Below, piece after piece: positions 15,401 through 23,128 of a DNA stretch of 64,000 nt. Location: the NCBI GenBank assembly GCA_040400005.1, contig JBBARC010000012.1, positions 1 through 64,000 on the forward strand, written 5' to 3'. The stretch comes from JBBARC01 sp040400005. Its GTDB lineage: Bacteria; Pseudomonadota; Alphaproteobacteria; Acetobacterales; Acetobacteraceae. Under the pieces are notes generated by a model. That model did no database searches, was not told the DNA's origin, and worked only from the letters and a program-made list of their open reading frames with translations. Position 1 is the stretch's first letter. Each line of letters opens with the position of its first letter. The translations under genes and the position numbers were made by a program.

Positions 15401-16491
15401 GTGATATCGATTGGGGTTGCGGCAAACGCATCGCCTTTGGCACCCGGCAACAGCAAGCCGGCAATTGTCGCCTGCAGCGTGTTGGCGCCCTGGGTGCCGG
15501 CGATTGTGGCGTTCAAAATTTTGATATGCGCGCCGGCGGCGGATAGGCCATCGAGGCGGGCGGCAATATTGGCATCGGGGGCGGCGAAGGGGCCTGCGAT
15601 AGTGCCGTGCACATCTAAGCCGCGCCAGGATAGATCAGCGCGCGGTGCCATGGCCGGGGCGGTGAGGGCGACGGCCAGCTTGGCGCGTTTGCCGGTGACA
15701 TCGATGTTGCCTGAAAATTTTGCGGCAAGGGCACCAAGCGTGCCGGTAAGCGAAAGTGTTTCGGCGGTTAGCGGGCCGGAAATACTGCCATGCACAGCAA
15801 TGGCGCCAACACCGTGCATCTGGGCGAGGCCGCCGAGCAGTCCGCCATCGGGTTCGTCGATATCGATGGATGCGTTGACCTGATCGCTCCGCGCATCTGC
15901 GCTTAGGCGGTATTGGCCGGGGCGATCAAGCCTTTCGATCGAAAAATTCGCTTGCGCATCGGTTTGTGATTTTAGCGCAGCACGGCCGGAAACCTTAAGG
16001 GCGATGGCGGTGCCCATGGTAGGTGCGGCAATATCGATGCGGTCAAGCGCAAGACTTGCTAACACCACACGCACGGGCAAATGAAACGGGCCGGTTGAGG
16101 TTTGCGCCGGCGTTGGTTTGGTGGGTGCGGGCAGCGGGGCGCGGGCAATTAAAATACTTTGGGCGGCGATGCGATCGATCGCCACCGTGCCGCGCAGCAG
16201 AGCGCTTGGCGATAGATCGATGGCGGCGTTGGTGATGGTTAGCCACACCCCTTGGGTATCATGCAGGCGGATCTGGCCCACCCGCAAGGCATCGGGGAAA
16301 CGGCCCGATACTGTACCGATCTCGACCATGCCACCGGTGAGGCCAGGGAGTTTTTCAACAAGCACCTGGCGCGTGATCGCCAGATTACCAGCAAATAACA
16401 CCAGGGTTAGCGCCGCCAGCGGCACGCCGATGATGATTGCTGTGCTGATCAGAGCGATTTTTTTGCGGCGGCGGTTTGGGGTGATCGCCAT
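12427..16491 (-). CDS. tamB: translocation and assembly module protein TamB
   Basis: This 1354-residue protein has one N-terminal membrane anchor (about residues 10-32). A very long region of beta-strand repeats rich in Ala, Gly, Thr and Asp forms the periplasm-spanning lipid-transfer groove of the AsmA/DUF490 family. The conserved C-terminal DUF490 domain (about residues 1000-1354) includes LPQDEVLAHLLFGTSMKDLSPLQIAQIGGALADIAG and ends with Tyr, as is common. TamB works with TamA in outer-membrane protein insertion and phospholipid transport. It begins 2 bases after tamA, so the two are translated from one transcript. Confidence 0.93.
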   Translation of the reverse strand: MAITPNRRRKKIALISTAIIIGVPLAALTLVLFAGNLAITRQVLVEKLPGLTGGMVEIGTVSGRFPDALRVGQIRLHDTQGVWLTITNAAIDLSPSALLRGTVAIDRIAAQSILIARAPLPAPTKPTPAQTSTGPFHLPVRVVLASLALDRIDIAAPTMGTAIALKVSGRAALKSQTDAQANFSIERLDRPGQYRLSADARSDQVNASIDIDEPDGGLLGGLAQMHGVGAIAVHGSISGPLTAETLSLTGTLGALAAKFSGNIDVTGKRAKLAVALTAPAMAPRADLSWRGLDVHGTIAGPFAAPDANIAARLDGLSAAGAHIKILNATIAGTQGANTLQATIAGLLLPGAKGDAFAATPIDITAQTNLAGPAKSLIFGVHHRLITADGQAVLGDTPSGKITLAVPDLAPIAALAGTTITGRLQTTITLSSSSATTHDIGITGAAHITGGQKPLVDMLGDTDFHASTHIAGTDLTLHDATITGRKFAFALAGTKLSDALNFAGTLDLTDLSAAAPNALGTLHSKFHVYGAQNAFAADINLAGDIGTQNLPKGPITLNIAAAGLPGAPTGKLTLAGMIDRAAITVDAAVDRATDGTLHANITRGTWKNFSSNADFTLPPGRTIPLGTLTVTEAKLGDFASLLKQDVSGDLRAKIVTSDTAGKTQARIDITAKNLASGANGAQNIALNGTIADLAGTPNFNLLLVSSGMAAAGNLGTAKFSATGPLTALALRGDAAFTDHQASTAHVTTAAMLNGPAQTLTLTTLRADKSGETLALSAPAKLDFASGLAIDQLRATLGAATIDIAGRITPTLALSATIKNITPDLAKPFAPDIKGVGSASIDAKLAGTVAAPTGTLRLAAHHLRALTGPAASLPAIDFAANVALAATTATIDASLDGGTKLHLTSQGTAPLNPNGRFALHTLGAIDLSLLDPIIAANGRRAAGQMAINANLTGTAAKPAISGSVHLTNGEIQDYVQGFYLKQIAASITATGDTITIDSFVAHAGKGTISAHGTAAVMAPDMPVDLHVNLDHATTLSSDLVVATISGDLALTGQLAHHLAATGKILINKAEITIPDGLPATVARIKLRRPGDKPLPAPTAQTAAPIDLDLTLAAPSNIFVRGHGLDAEMGGKLTIGATAAAPDIRGGFKLRRGDFSLAGTTLKFSRGDVGFDGAGVSGKIDPTLDFAADSSAGGVTATLGISGYASAPKIKLSSVPDLPQDEVLAHLLFGTSMKDLSPLQIAQIGGALADIAGVTGGGEGIMGKFRKGLGLDRLSVGGGSGGAGASVEAGRYVMKDVYVGAKQDTSGGGGTSVQIQVDLTDRLKVKASVAASGGNVQGSTPQNDQGTTLGLSYGLEY

Positions 16492-16493
16492 GG

Positions 16494-18377
16494 TTAAAAC
16501 GCCTGCCCCAAACCCATATACAATTCAAAACTATCGCCGCCGGCGCTGCGTTTCAGCGGCACCGCAATATCCAGCCGCACCGGGCCGATGGGGGTGTAGT
16601 AGCGCGCGCCGATGCCGGCACCGGTGGCAACCGTGCCGCCGAACGGCGCGTTGGCGCTGTTCACTTGGCCGGCATCGACAAACACCACGGCGCCGATATC
16701 GCGCCACACGCGCTGGCGAAATTCGATGGTGGCGGCATCGATCGCCGCCCCACCTTGCGGATCGTTATTGGAAAATTGCGGGCCGATCGATTGATAGCGA
16801 TAGCCGCGCACGGTCGCCGAGCCGCCACCGTAAAACCGCTGATCGGGCGGCAGATCAAACGCGGTGGCGCCTTGCGCGCTGCCGACCAGGCCGCGCACTG
16901 CCAGCACGCTGTGCCCCGGCGTGCCCCAGCCAAAATCGGCGGCATCGACAAAAGTGGCAGCAGCTGCCTGCAGCACAACAAACGTGGCGGATGACCCACC
17001 CAGCGATTGCGTGGGCGTTGCACTGATGCTTGCGCGTATGCCGCGGGTGGGATCATCCAGCGGGTTGGCGAGATCGGTTGAATCCCAGCGCGCGGTTAAG
17101 GGCACGCCGATGAGGGTGTAATCGCGGGTAACACCTTGTTGCTTAATTTGCTCCTCAATACCGCTGATACCACCACTGACCGATAAGCGGCGGGTGAGTT
17201 TGCGGGTAACGATTCCGCCCACCAGCAGGGCGGTCTGATCGTAAGCTTGCAGGCTTTGTTTCAAGGCCTGTACAGACAGATTAAGCGATTGGTCACGCTG
17301 ATAAAAATCCGGTTTTATCATTTCCAGCCGGCCGTTGTAGCCAATGCCGCTGGAGGCACTGCCGCCTAAGCCGGTTAACGCAAGCGTTGCGTTGAGCTGT
17401 TCGGCATTGCCGAAAAGATTACGGTGGCTCCAGGTGCCGCCAACACTGCCGCCGAGATCAGTGGAAAAGGCGAGATCGGCGGTAACCGCGTGCAGCGGGC
17501 GTTCGCCAAAGGTAAAAGTGAGTGGCACGCCGCCGGCGGCATCTGGTTTTTGGGCGGCGGTGACGCGCACACCGGAAAACACGCCAACCGATGACAGATC
17601 CTGGCGGGCGGCTTCAATCGCACTCGGGGTGAACAGATCGCCTTGATGCAGCAGCATGCGCCGATCGATGTAAGCGGCGTTGGTGCGATCCAAACCGGCG
17701 TAGGTAACAGCGCCAATGTTGACGCGCGGGCCGGGGGTGATGGCGATGGTGACATCCACGGCGGTAAGGGCGGGCAGCACATCACCGATGGGGGCAGACA
17801 CCACGGCAAAGGCATAACCATCTTCGGCCAGGGCTGCGCGTATACGGTCGGCCGCGGCCAAAATTTCGCCCGCATTGGCCTGGCGCGGCGTGGGCAGTTG
17901 CAGGGCGTTTGTTGCCACCAGCGGCACGGGCGTGTTGGTGCTGGACAGGATGACCCGGCGCAGCACAAAACGCTGGCCAAGTGCGGCGCTGACCACAATG
18001 GCGGCTTTTTGGCCGGCAGGTTTGGCATCGAGTTTGGCCGCAAGGTCGGCGGCATCCAGGGCTGCACCATCGATGGTGATGGACGCGTGGCCATTGTAGT
18101 AGCCAAAGCTTTCCAGCGCGGTTGCGATGCGCGGCAGGTCGGCGCGGGCGCGGCCGATCACCGCGAAGGGGCCGGCGGGGGCTTTTTGGCGCAGGGTTTG
18201 CAGTTGGGCGCTGGCGGCGATGGCGCCATCAAGTGCGGCGTTACCGGTTGGCGTAAAAATGAGGGTATACGCCAGCGGATCGGCGGCGCGGGCGCGATGG
18301 GCGGGTGTCAGGCACAACCCGGCCAGGGCCACAGTGGCGGCCCATTTGTGTGCCTGTTGGCGGGTGCGGTTGCGCAT
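16494..18377 (-). CDS. tamA: outer-membrane assembly protein TamA (Omp85 family)
   Basis: This 627-residue protein has a signal peptide (from MRNRTRQQAHKWAATVALAGLCL to ARA), then POTRA-type periplasmic domains (about residues 30-290) and a 16-stranded Omp85 barrel (surface antigen family) to the C-terminus. The barrel has RFYGGGSATVRGYRYQSIGP, the family's conserved RGY motif, and the chain ends in YMGLGQAF with the terminal Phe recognised by BAM. ATG 18377 or 18380 gives the signal peptide. The longer frame up to 18527 would run into the divergent methyltransferase. It is in an operon with tamB. Confidence 0.92.
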   Translation of the reverse strand: MRNRTRQQAHKWAATVALAGLCLTPAHRARAADPLAYTLIFTPTGNAALDGAIAASAQLQTLRQKAPAGPFAVIGRARADLPRIATALESFGYYNGHASITIDGAALDAADLAAKLDAKPAGQKAAIVVSAALGQRFVLRRVILSSTNTPVPLVATNALQLPTPRQANAGEILAAADRIRAALAEDGYAFAVVSAPIGDVLPALTAVDVTIAITPGPRVNIGAVTYAGLDRTNAAYIDRRMLLHQGDLFTPSAIEAARQDLSSVGVFSGVRVTAAQKPDAAGGVPLTFTFGERPLHAVTADLAFSTDLGGSVGGTWSHRNLFGNAEQLNATLALTGLGGSASSGIGYNGRLEMIKPDFYQRDQSLNLSVQALKQSLQAYDQTALLVGGIVTRKLTRRLSVSGGISGIEEQIKQQGVTRDYTLIGVPLTARWDSTDLANPLDDPTRGIRASISATPTQSLGGSSATFVVLQAAAATFVDAADFGWGTPGHSVLAVRGLVGSAQGATAFDLPPDQRFYGGGSATVRGYRYQSIGPQFSNNDPQGGAAIDAATIEFRQRVWRDIGAVVFVDAGQVNSANAPFGGTVATGAGIGARYYTPIGPVRLDIAVPLKRSAGGDSFELYMGLGQAF

Positions 18378-18511
18378 CATGCAGGCGTTGTGGAGGCGAA
18401 ACCATGGTCTCGCCAAGCCTAAAAATTTGCTACCAGCCCGCCACTCGGCTACGCGGGGGCCATGCGCGCAACTTGCCCTGCCTGTAGTGCCCCCAACCGC
18501 CGGTTTTTGCC

Positions 18512-19141
18512 GTGGCGGTAACCGCACTCGACCACGATGCGGTGCGCCGGGCGTACCGGCTACAGGCGTCGTTTTATGACCGCGCCTTTGGCCGGGTATC
18601 GACCAACGCGCGGCTGCGGGCGGTGGCGGCGGTGAACGCCCTGCCCGGGCGCGACGTGCTGGAAGTGGGGGTGGGCACCGGCCTGGCCCTGCCGCACTAC
18701 TTAGCCACCAAAACAGTGACCGGCATCGATCTTTCCACTGAGATGCTGGAGCGCGCCCGTGACCGGGTGGAGATCGAGCGACTCGACCACGTGGCGGCCC
18801 TGCTGGAACGCGATGCCGAGGCGACCGGGCTGGAGGCCGCCAGTTTTGACATCGCCGCCTGCATGTTTGTCGCCAGTGTGGTACCGCATCCGCGCGCGTT
18901 GTTGACCGAGCTGCGCCGGCTGGTGCGGCCGGGCGGCCACATATTGTTCATGAACCATTTTGCCGCTGAAAACGGCCCGCGCCGCTGGGTGGAAGATGCC
19001 ATGGCGCCGTTAAGCCGGGCGCTGGGCTGGCACCCGCATTTTTGCATTGGTGATTTACTGGCACCTGCCGACCTGGCTGTGGCCGAGCGGGTGGATTTGC
19101 CGCTGTTCGGCATTTTTTCGCTGGTCACGCTACGGGTATAG
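18512..19141 (+). CDS. pmtA: SAM-dependent methyltransferase, probably phosphatidylethanolamine N-methyltransferase
   Basis: This 209-residue class I methyltransferase has SAM motif I LEVGVGTG at residues 50-57, ATKTVTGIDLSTEMLERARDRV as motif II, and LRRLVRPGGHILFMNHF. The pattern AYRLQASFYDRAFGRV near the start and LEVGVGTGLALPHY match the Rhodobacter-type PmtA, which makes phosphatidylcholine from phosphatidylethanolamine in the membrane. Assignment to PmtA is by resemblance, and a ubiquinone or other small-molecule methylase is possible. The start is GTG 18512, and the gene is divergent from tamA. Confidence 0.72.
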   Translation: MAVTALDHDAVRRAYRLQASFYDRAFGRVSTNARLRAVAAVNALPGRDVLEVGVGTGLALPHYLATKTVTGIDLSTEMLERARDRVEIERLDHVAALLERDAEATGLEAASFDIAACMFVASVVPHPRALLTELRRLVRPGGHILFMNHFAAENGPRRWVEDAMAPLSRALGWHPHFCIGDLLAPADLAVAERVDLPLFGIFSLVTLRV

Positions 19142-19152
19142 GCGCCAAAAAA

Positions 19153-19298
19153 GTAAGAACTTTCTTTTTTCTGAAGAAAAAAGAAACAAAAAAGACTTTT
19201 TTGACGCTGGCGCGGCAAACGCGGTGGCAGCGTTGCCCCAGGTCTAACATTATAAAAGTCTTTTTGCTTCTTTTTCTTCAGAAAAAGAAGTGTCTTAC
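19153..19298. repeat. paired AT-rich hairpin element (copy 5)
   Basis: The left arm is at 19153-19202 and the right arm at 19254-19298, in inverted orientation around a GC-rich core. The left stem is 11 bp (TTTCTTTTTTC with GAAAAAAGAAA, loop TGAA) and the right stem 10 bp (CTTCTTTTTC with GAAAAAGAAG, loop TTCA). The ends GTAAG and CTTAC are inverted too. The core is in the opposite orientation to that of the copy at 39559. Confidence 0.9.
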
Positions 19299-19425
19299 TT
19301 TCACCCGGCCACCCTGGTTTATACTGCGCCGCACCTTGATATCTGGCGGGGGGTCCGATATCCCCCAAAGGGATTGAAGGGGGTGGGATTATCCCGCCAC
19401 CCGCAACGCAGGATCTGGAGTTGTG

Positions 19426-20280
19426 ATGCACGCTAGTGGCCAGCGCCTTGCCGCATTTTTTGCCACCGTGGCGCCCGCCTGGGCGCTGATGGGCCCGGCC
19501 GCGGCCCAGACCCCGCACCCCTGGCAGATCGGCATGCAAAATGCCGGCAGCCCGGTGCAGGAAAAAATCGCCAGTCTGAACTATGGCGTGACCGTGGTGA
19601 TTGTGGTGATCACCATTTTTGTGGCTTTTCTGCTGCTGTATGTGCTGCGGCGCTTCAGTGCGGCGCGTAACCCGGTGCCCAGCCAGGTGAGCCATAACGC
19701 AACGCTGGAAGTGGCGTGGACGTTGATCCCGGTGCTGATTTTGCTGGGTATCTGGATTCCATCCAACCGGCTGGTCTATTTCGAGGATCACACCACAGCC
19801 GCCGACATGACGATTAAAGTGGTCGGCCACCAGTGGTATTGGGAATACCAGTATCCTGATCAAGGCGGCATGCATTTTGATAGCTACATGGTCACCGAAG
19901 ATCAGCTAAGCCCTGCGCAAAAAGCAGCCCACATGCGCAATTTGGCGGTGGATAACCAGCTGGTGGTGCCGGCCGGTAAAAATATTCGTATCCTCACCAC
20001 CAGTGGCGACGTGATCCACAGCTTTTTCATCCCGTCCCTAGGGGTGCAGCGTTACGCGATCCCTGGCCGCACGATTGAAACCTGGGTGAATGTGAACGTG
20101 CCGGGTGATTATTACGGCGAATGCAACCAGATATGTGGCATGAACCACTCGCTGATGCCGATTTCGATCCATGCGCTATCGCCTGAGGATTTCGCCACTT
20201 GGCTGACGCAAGCCAAAACCAAATTCAGCATGGCCCAACCCGCGCCATCCGCGCAGCTTGCGCTAGCTTCGGAGCACTGA
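19426..20280 (+). CDS. ctaC: cytochrome c oxidase subunit II
   Basis: This 284-residue protein has a signal peptide, two transmembrane helices (about residues 45-70 and 95-115) and a periplasmic cupredoxin domain that holds the CuA centre. The ligands are visible in VIHSFFIPSLG and in GECNQICGMNHSLM (two Cys, His, Met), preceded by the electron-entry motif GHQWYWEYQYPD. Subunit II receives electrons from cytochrome c. ATG 19426 has GGAG five bases upstream; GTG 19423 is adjacent. It is the first gene of the oxidase operon, and the 120 bases before it, after a hairpin element, should hold the promoter. GGGTGGGAT and ATCCCGCCACCC there can form a stem. Confidence 0.97.
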   Translation: MHASGQRLAAFFATVAPAWALMGPAAAQTPHPWQIGMQNAGSPVQEKIASLNYGVTVVIVVITIFVAFLLLYVLRRFSAARNPVPSQVSHNATLEVAWTLIPVLILLGIWIPSNRLVYFEDHTTAADMTIKVVGHQWYWEYQYPDQGGMHFDSYMVTEDQLSPAQKAAHMRNLAVDNQLVVPAGKNIRILTTSGDVIHSFFIPSLGVQRYAIPGRTIETWVNVNVPGDYYGECNQICGMNHSLMPISIHALSPEDFATWLTQAKTKFSMAQPAPSAQLALASEH

Positions 20281-20283
20281 GAT

Positions 20284-21915
20284 ATGTCTTCAACGACGCA
20301 CGATAATAACCACGGACATGGACATGACCATGGCCATGACCACGCGCATAATGCGCATCACGATCACAAGCCGGGCTTTGTGCGGCGCTGGCTGTTTTCT
20401 ACTAACCATAAAGATATCGGCACGCTGTATCTGATTTTTGCGGTGATGGCGGGTATTGTTGGTGGTGTGCTGTCGCTGATTATGCGCGCGCAGCTGGCCC
20501 ACCCTGGCAACCATTTGGTTAGCAGCGGGCAGGAATGGAACACCATTATTACCGCCCACGGGCTGATTATGATCTTCTTCACCGTGATGCCGGCGCTGAT
20601 CGGCGGGTTTGGTAACTGGTTTATTCCGTTGATGATCGGCGCGCCGGATATGGCGTTTCCGCGGTTGAACAACATCAGTTTTTGGCTGCTGGTGCCAGCG
20701 TTTATGCTGATCATGGCGGGTTTGCTGATGGGCGAAAGTGGATCGGGGTGGACACTGTATCCGCCGCTTTCTAACGCCACTTACGAAACCGGCATGGGCA
20801 TGGATTTCACCCTGTTCGCGCTGCATCTGGCCGGTGTGTCATCCCTGCTGGGGGCGATGAACTTTATCACCACCATCTTTAATATGCGCGCGCCTGGCAT
20901 GACCATGCACAAGATGCCGCTGTTTATCTGGGCGATGCTGGTGACTGCGTTTCTGCTGGTGCTGTCGCTGCCAGTGCTGGCTGGCGCCATTACCATGCTG
21001 ATCTGCGATCGCAATTTCGGCACCTCGTTTTTCGACCCGCAAGGCGGCGGTGACCCGGTGCTGTGGCAGCATCTGTTCTGGTTCTTTGGTCACCCTGAAG
21101 TGTACATCATGATTTTGCCAGGTTTTGGCATTATCAGCCACATCATCTCGACATTTTCGAAAAAGCCGATCTTTGGCTATTTGGGCATGGCTTACGCCAT
21201 GGTTTCCATCGGCGTGGTCGGGTTTGTGGTGTGGGCGCACCACATGTTTGTCTCTGGCATGACCGTTGATACGCGCGCTTATTTCATGGCCGCGACGATG
21301 GTGATTGCGGTGCCCACCGGCATTAAAATCTTTAGCTGGATCGCCACCATGTGGGGTGGTTCAATTGAGATGAAGGTGCCCATGCTGTGGGCGATTGGCT
21401 TTATCTTTCTGTTCACCGTAGGTGGGGTTACTGGCGTTGTTCTTTCCAACGCGGGGCTCGATCAGGTGTTGCACAACACCTATTATGTGGTGGCACATTT
21501 TCACTATGTGCTGAGCCTGGGCGCAGTGTTTTCCATCTTTGCCGGCTGGTATTACTGGATTGGCAAAATGAGCGGCCACGAATACCCCGAATTTTGGGGC
21601 AAGGTGCATTTTTGGGTGACGTTCGTTGGGGTTAACCTGACCTTCTTCCCGATGCATTTTTTGGGGGCCGCCGGCATGCCGCGGCGTTACCCCGACTATC
21701 CCGATGCTTTTGCTGGCTGGAACTGGGTGGCGACCATGGGGTCGTACATCGGCGGGTTTTCGGTGCTGATCTTTCTGTATGTGGTGTATCGCACGTTTAC
21801 CTCTAAAGTGACGCTGGCCGATAATTACTGGGGCGAAGGCGCCACCACGCTGGAATGGACGGTAGCGTCGCCGCCACCGTTCCACACTTTTGAAGAACTG
21901 CCGCGGATCCACTAA
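20284..21915 (+). CDS. ctaD: cytochrome c oxidase subunit I (aa3 type)
   Basis: This 543-residue, 12-helix catalytic subunit holds heme a and the heme a3-CuB centre. GHPEVYIMILPGFGIISHII carries the D-channel Glu, a CuB His and the cross-linked Tyr. AHHMFVSGM gives two further CuB ligands, and VVAHFHYVLS gives the heme a and a3 histidines. The Glu in helix VI marks an A1-type oxidase. The N-terminus is odd: residues 6-28 contain 11 histidines alternating with Gly, Asp and Asn (HGHGHDHGHDHAH). It starts 3 bases after ctaC. Confidence 0.97.
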   Translation: MSSTTHDNNHGHGHDHGHDHAHNAHHDHKPGFVRRWLFSTNHKDIGTLYLIFAVMAGIVGGVLSLIMRAQLAHPGNHLVSSGQEWNTIITAHGLIMIFFTVMPALIGGFGNWFIPLMIGAPDMAFPRLNNISFWLLVPAFMLIMAGLLMGESGSGWTLYPPLSNATYETGMGMDFTLFALHLAGVSSLLGAMNFITTIFNMRAPGMTMHKMPLFIWAMLVTAFLLVLSLPVLAGAITMLICDRNFGTSFFDPQGGGDPVLWQHLFWFFGHPEVYIMILPGFGIISHIISTFSKKPIFGYLGMAYAMVSIGVVGFVVWAHHMFVSGMTVDTRAYFMAATMVIAVPTGIKIFSWIATMWGGSIEMKVPMLWAIGFIFLFTVGGVTGVVLSNAGLDQVLHNTYYVVAHFHYVLSLGAVFSIFAGWYYWIGKMSGHEYPEFWGKVHFWVTFVGVNLTFFPMHFLGAAGMPRRYPDYPDAFAGWNWVATMGSYIGGFSVLIFLYVVYRTFTSKVTLADNYWGEGATTLEWTVASPPPFHTFEELPRIH

Positions 21916-22865
21916 TGGCGGTTGAGGTGCGCACAATGGAGGCCGGTGTTTTCCCGCCGGTGGTGGGCCAAGTGGGCGAGGGTGAGTGGCGCGATTTTGT
22001 CGCGTTGCTCAAACCGCGCGTGGTGTCGCTGGTGGTGTTTACTGGCGCCATCGGCGTGTTGATTGCGCCCGGCCACATCAACCCCATTGTGGCGTTCATC
22101 GCTATTTTGTGCATCGCCATTGGCGCTGGCGCTGCGGGCTGCCTCAACATGTGGTGGGAACGCGATATCGATGCAAAAATGCATCGCACCGCATCGCGGC
22201 CCATTCCGCAGGGGCGCATAGACCCCAATCAGGCGCTGGGGTTTGGCGTGCTGCTGGCGGCGATGTCGGTTATTTTACTGGCCCTGGCGACCAATGTGGT
22301 GGCGGCAGGCCTGCTGATCGCATCGATTTTGTTTTACGTGGTGATCTACACCATGTGGCTAAAACGGCGGACTGCGCAAAACATTGTGATCGGTGGTGCG
22401 GCCGGGGCCTTTCCGGTGCTGATCGGCTGGGCGGCGGTTACCGGCAGTGTGGCACCCTTGCCGATTTTGCTGTTCGCCCTGGTGTTCGCCTGGACCCCGC
22501 CACATTTTTGGGCGCTGTCGCTGTATGCCTGCCAGGATTACGCCCGCGCTGGCGTGCCGATGCTGCCGGTTGTGGCCGGCGCCCGCAGCACGCGGCGCCA
22601 TGTGTTTGGCTACACGCTGTTGCTGGGTGTGGTGGCGGTGCTGCCGTGGGCGCTGGGCTTGGCAGGTGCGATTTATGGCGTGACTGCGGCGGTGATGAGC
22701 GCTGGATTTTTGCTGTGCAGCGCCCGCGTGGTGCTGGATCGCACCGATAGCGCCGGCGTGAGTTTAACCAATGATGCCGCGGCCCGCGCGGCATTTCGTT
22801 TTTCGCTGGTGTATCTGGCGGTGCTGTTTGTGGCGATTGGGATTGACCGGGTGGTGGCACGATGA
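21915..22865 (+). CDS. ctaB: protoheme IX farnesyltransferase (heme O synthase)
   Basis: This 316-residue UbiA-family membrane enzyme farnesylates heme b to heme O, the precursor of heme A. The two Asp-rich prenyl-diphosphate sites are NMWWERDIDAKMHRTASRP and the later segment after TPPHFWALSLYACQDYARAGVPMLP. About eight to nine hydrophobic helices are seen. Its ATG overlaps the ctaD stop (TAATG), so it is translationally coupled. The heme A synthase gene ctaA is not in the window. Confidence 0.96.
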   Translation: MAVEVRTMEAGVFPPVVGQVGEGEWRDFVALLKPRVVSLVVFTGAIGVLIAPGHINPIVAFIAILCIAIGAGAAGCLNMWWERDIDAKMHRTASRPIPQGRIDPNQALGFGVLLAAMSVILLALATNVVAAGLLIASILFYVVIYTMWLKRRTAQNIVIGGAAGAFPVLIGWAAVTGSVAPLPILLFALVFAWTPPHFWALSLYACQDYARAGVPMLPVVAGARSTRRHVFGYTLLLGVVAVLPWALGLAGAIYGVTAAVMSAGFLLCSARVVLDRTDSAGVSLTNDAAARAAFRFSLVYLAVLFVAIGIDRVVAR

Positions 22866-23014
22866 GCGATTTTCCGCCGCGGCCGGATGCGGTTGCCGCC
22901 CTAGAAATGCGCCGGCGCCAGCGTGGCCGTAATGTTGCTTTGCTGGTGGCGTTGGGTGGCTTGGCTGCCCTGTTTTTTGCCCTGACTATTGTTAAGATGG
23001 GACATCTGGGGTGA
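22862..23014 (+). CDS. CoxF-like small membrane protein of the oxidase operon
   Basis: This is a 50-residue frame overlapping the ctaB stop (ATGA). The N-terminus is basic (EMRRRQRGRN) and is followed by one transmembrane helix (VALLVALGGLAALFFALTIV) and a short KMGHLG end. Small single-helix proteins (CoxF-type) occupy this position between ctaB and ctaG in many alphaproteobacteria and resemble the N-terminal anchor of CtaG. It could be a true CoxF or what is left of the 5' end of a deleted ctaG. Codon use and overlap support real translation. Confidence 0.7.
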   Translation: MSDFPPRPDAVAALEMRRRQRGRNVALLVALGGLAALFFALTIVKMGHLG

Positions 23015-23046
23015 CCTGACCGGGGCATCCCAAGCTATAAAATACC

Positions 23047-23111
23047 GGCCCGCCTTTTTTGGCCCGCCTTTTTTGGCCCGCCTTTTTTGACCAGCCTTTT
23101 TGACCCGCCTT
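23047..23111. repeat. 14-bp tandem repeat where ctaG would be expected
   Basis: GGCCCGCCTTTTTT occurs three times exactly (23047-23060, 23061-23074, 23075-23088), then in degraded form as GACCAGCCTTTTT and GACCCGCCTT. The T-runs and GC blocks alternate with a period near 14. The array fills the space between the CoxF-like gene and ctaE. Confidence 0.9.
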
Positions 23112-23128
23112 GTGAACGGACCCCGCGC

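Noticed and set aside
12899..16235. Several plus-strand frames of 100-300 codons opposite tamB
   Set aside because: They are antisense to a continuous 1354-codon gene with clear tamB features. GC-rich DNA keeps such frames open.
18697..19875. 392-codon minus-strand frame opposite pmtA and ctaC
   Set aside because: It crosses two clearly real plus-strand genes and the AT-rich element. Low-complexity KKKKQKDF stretches come from the repeat.
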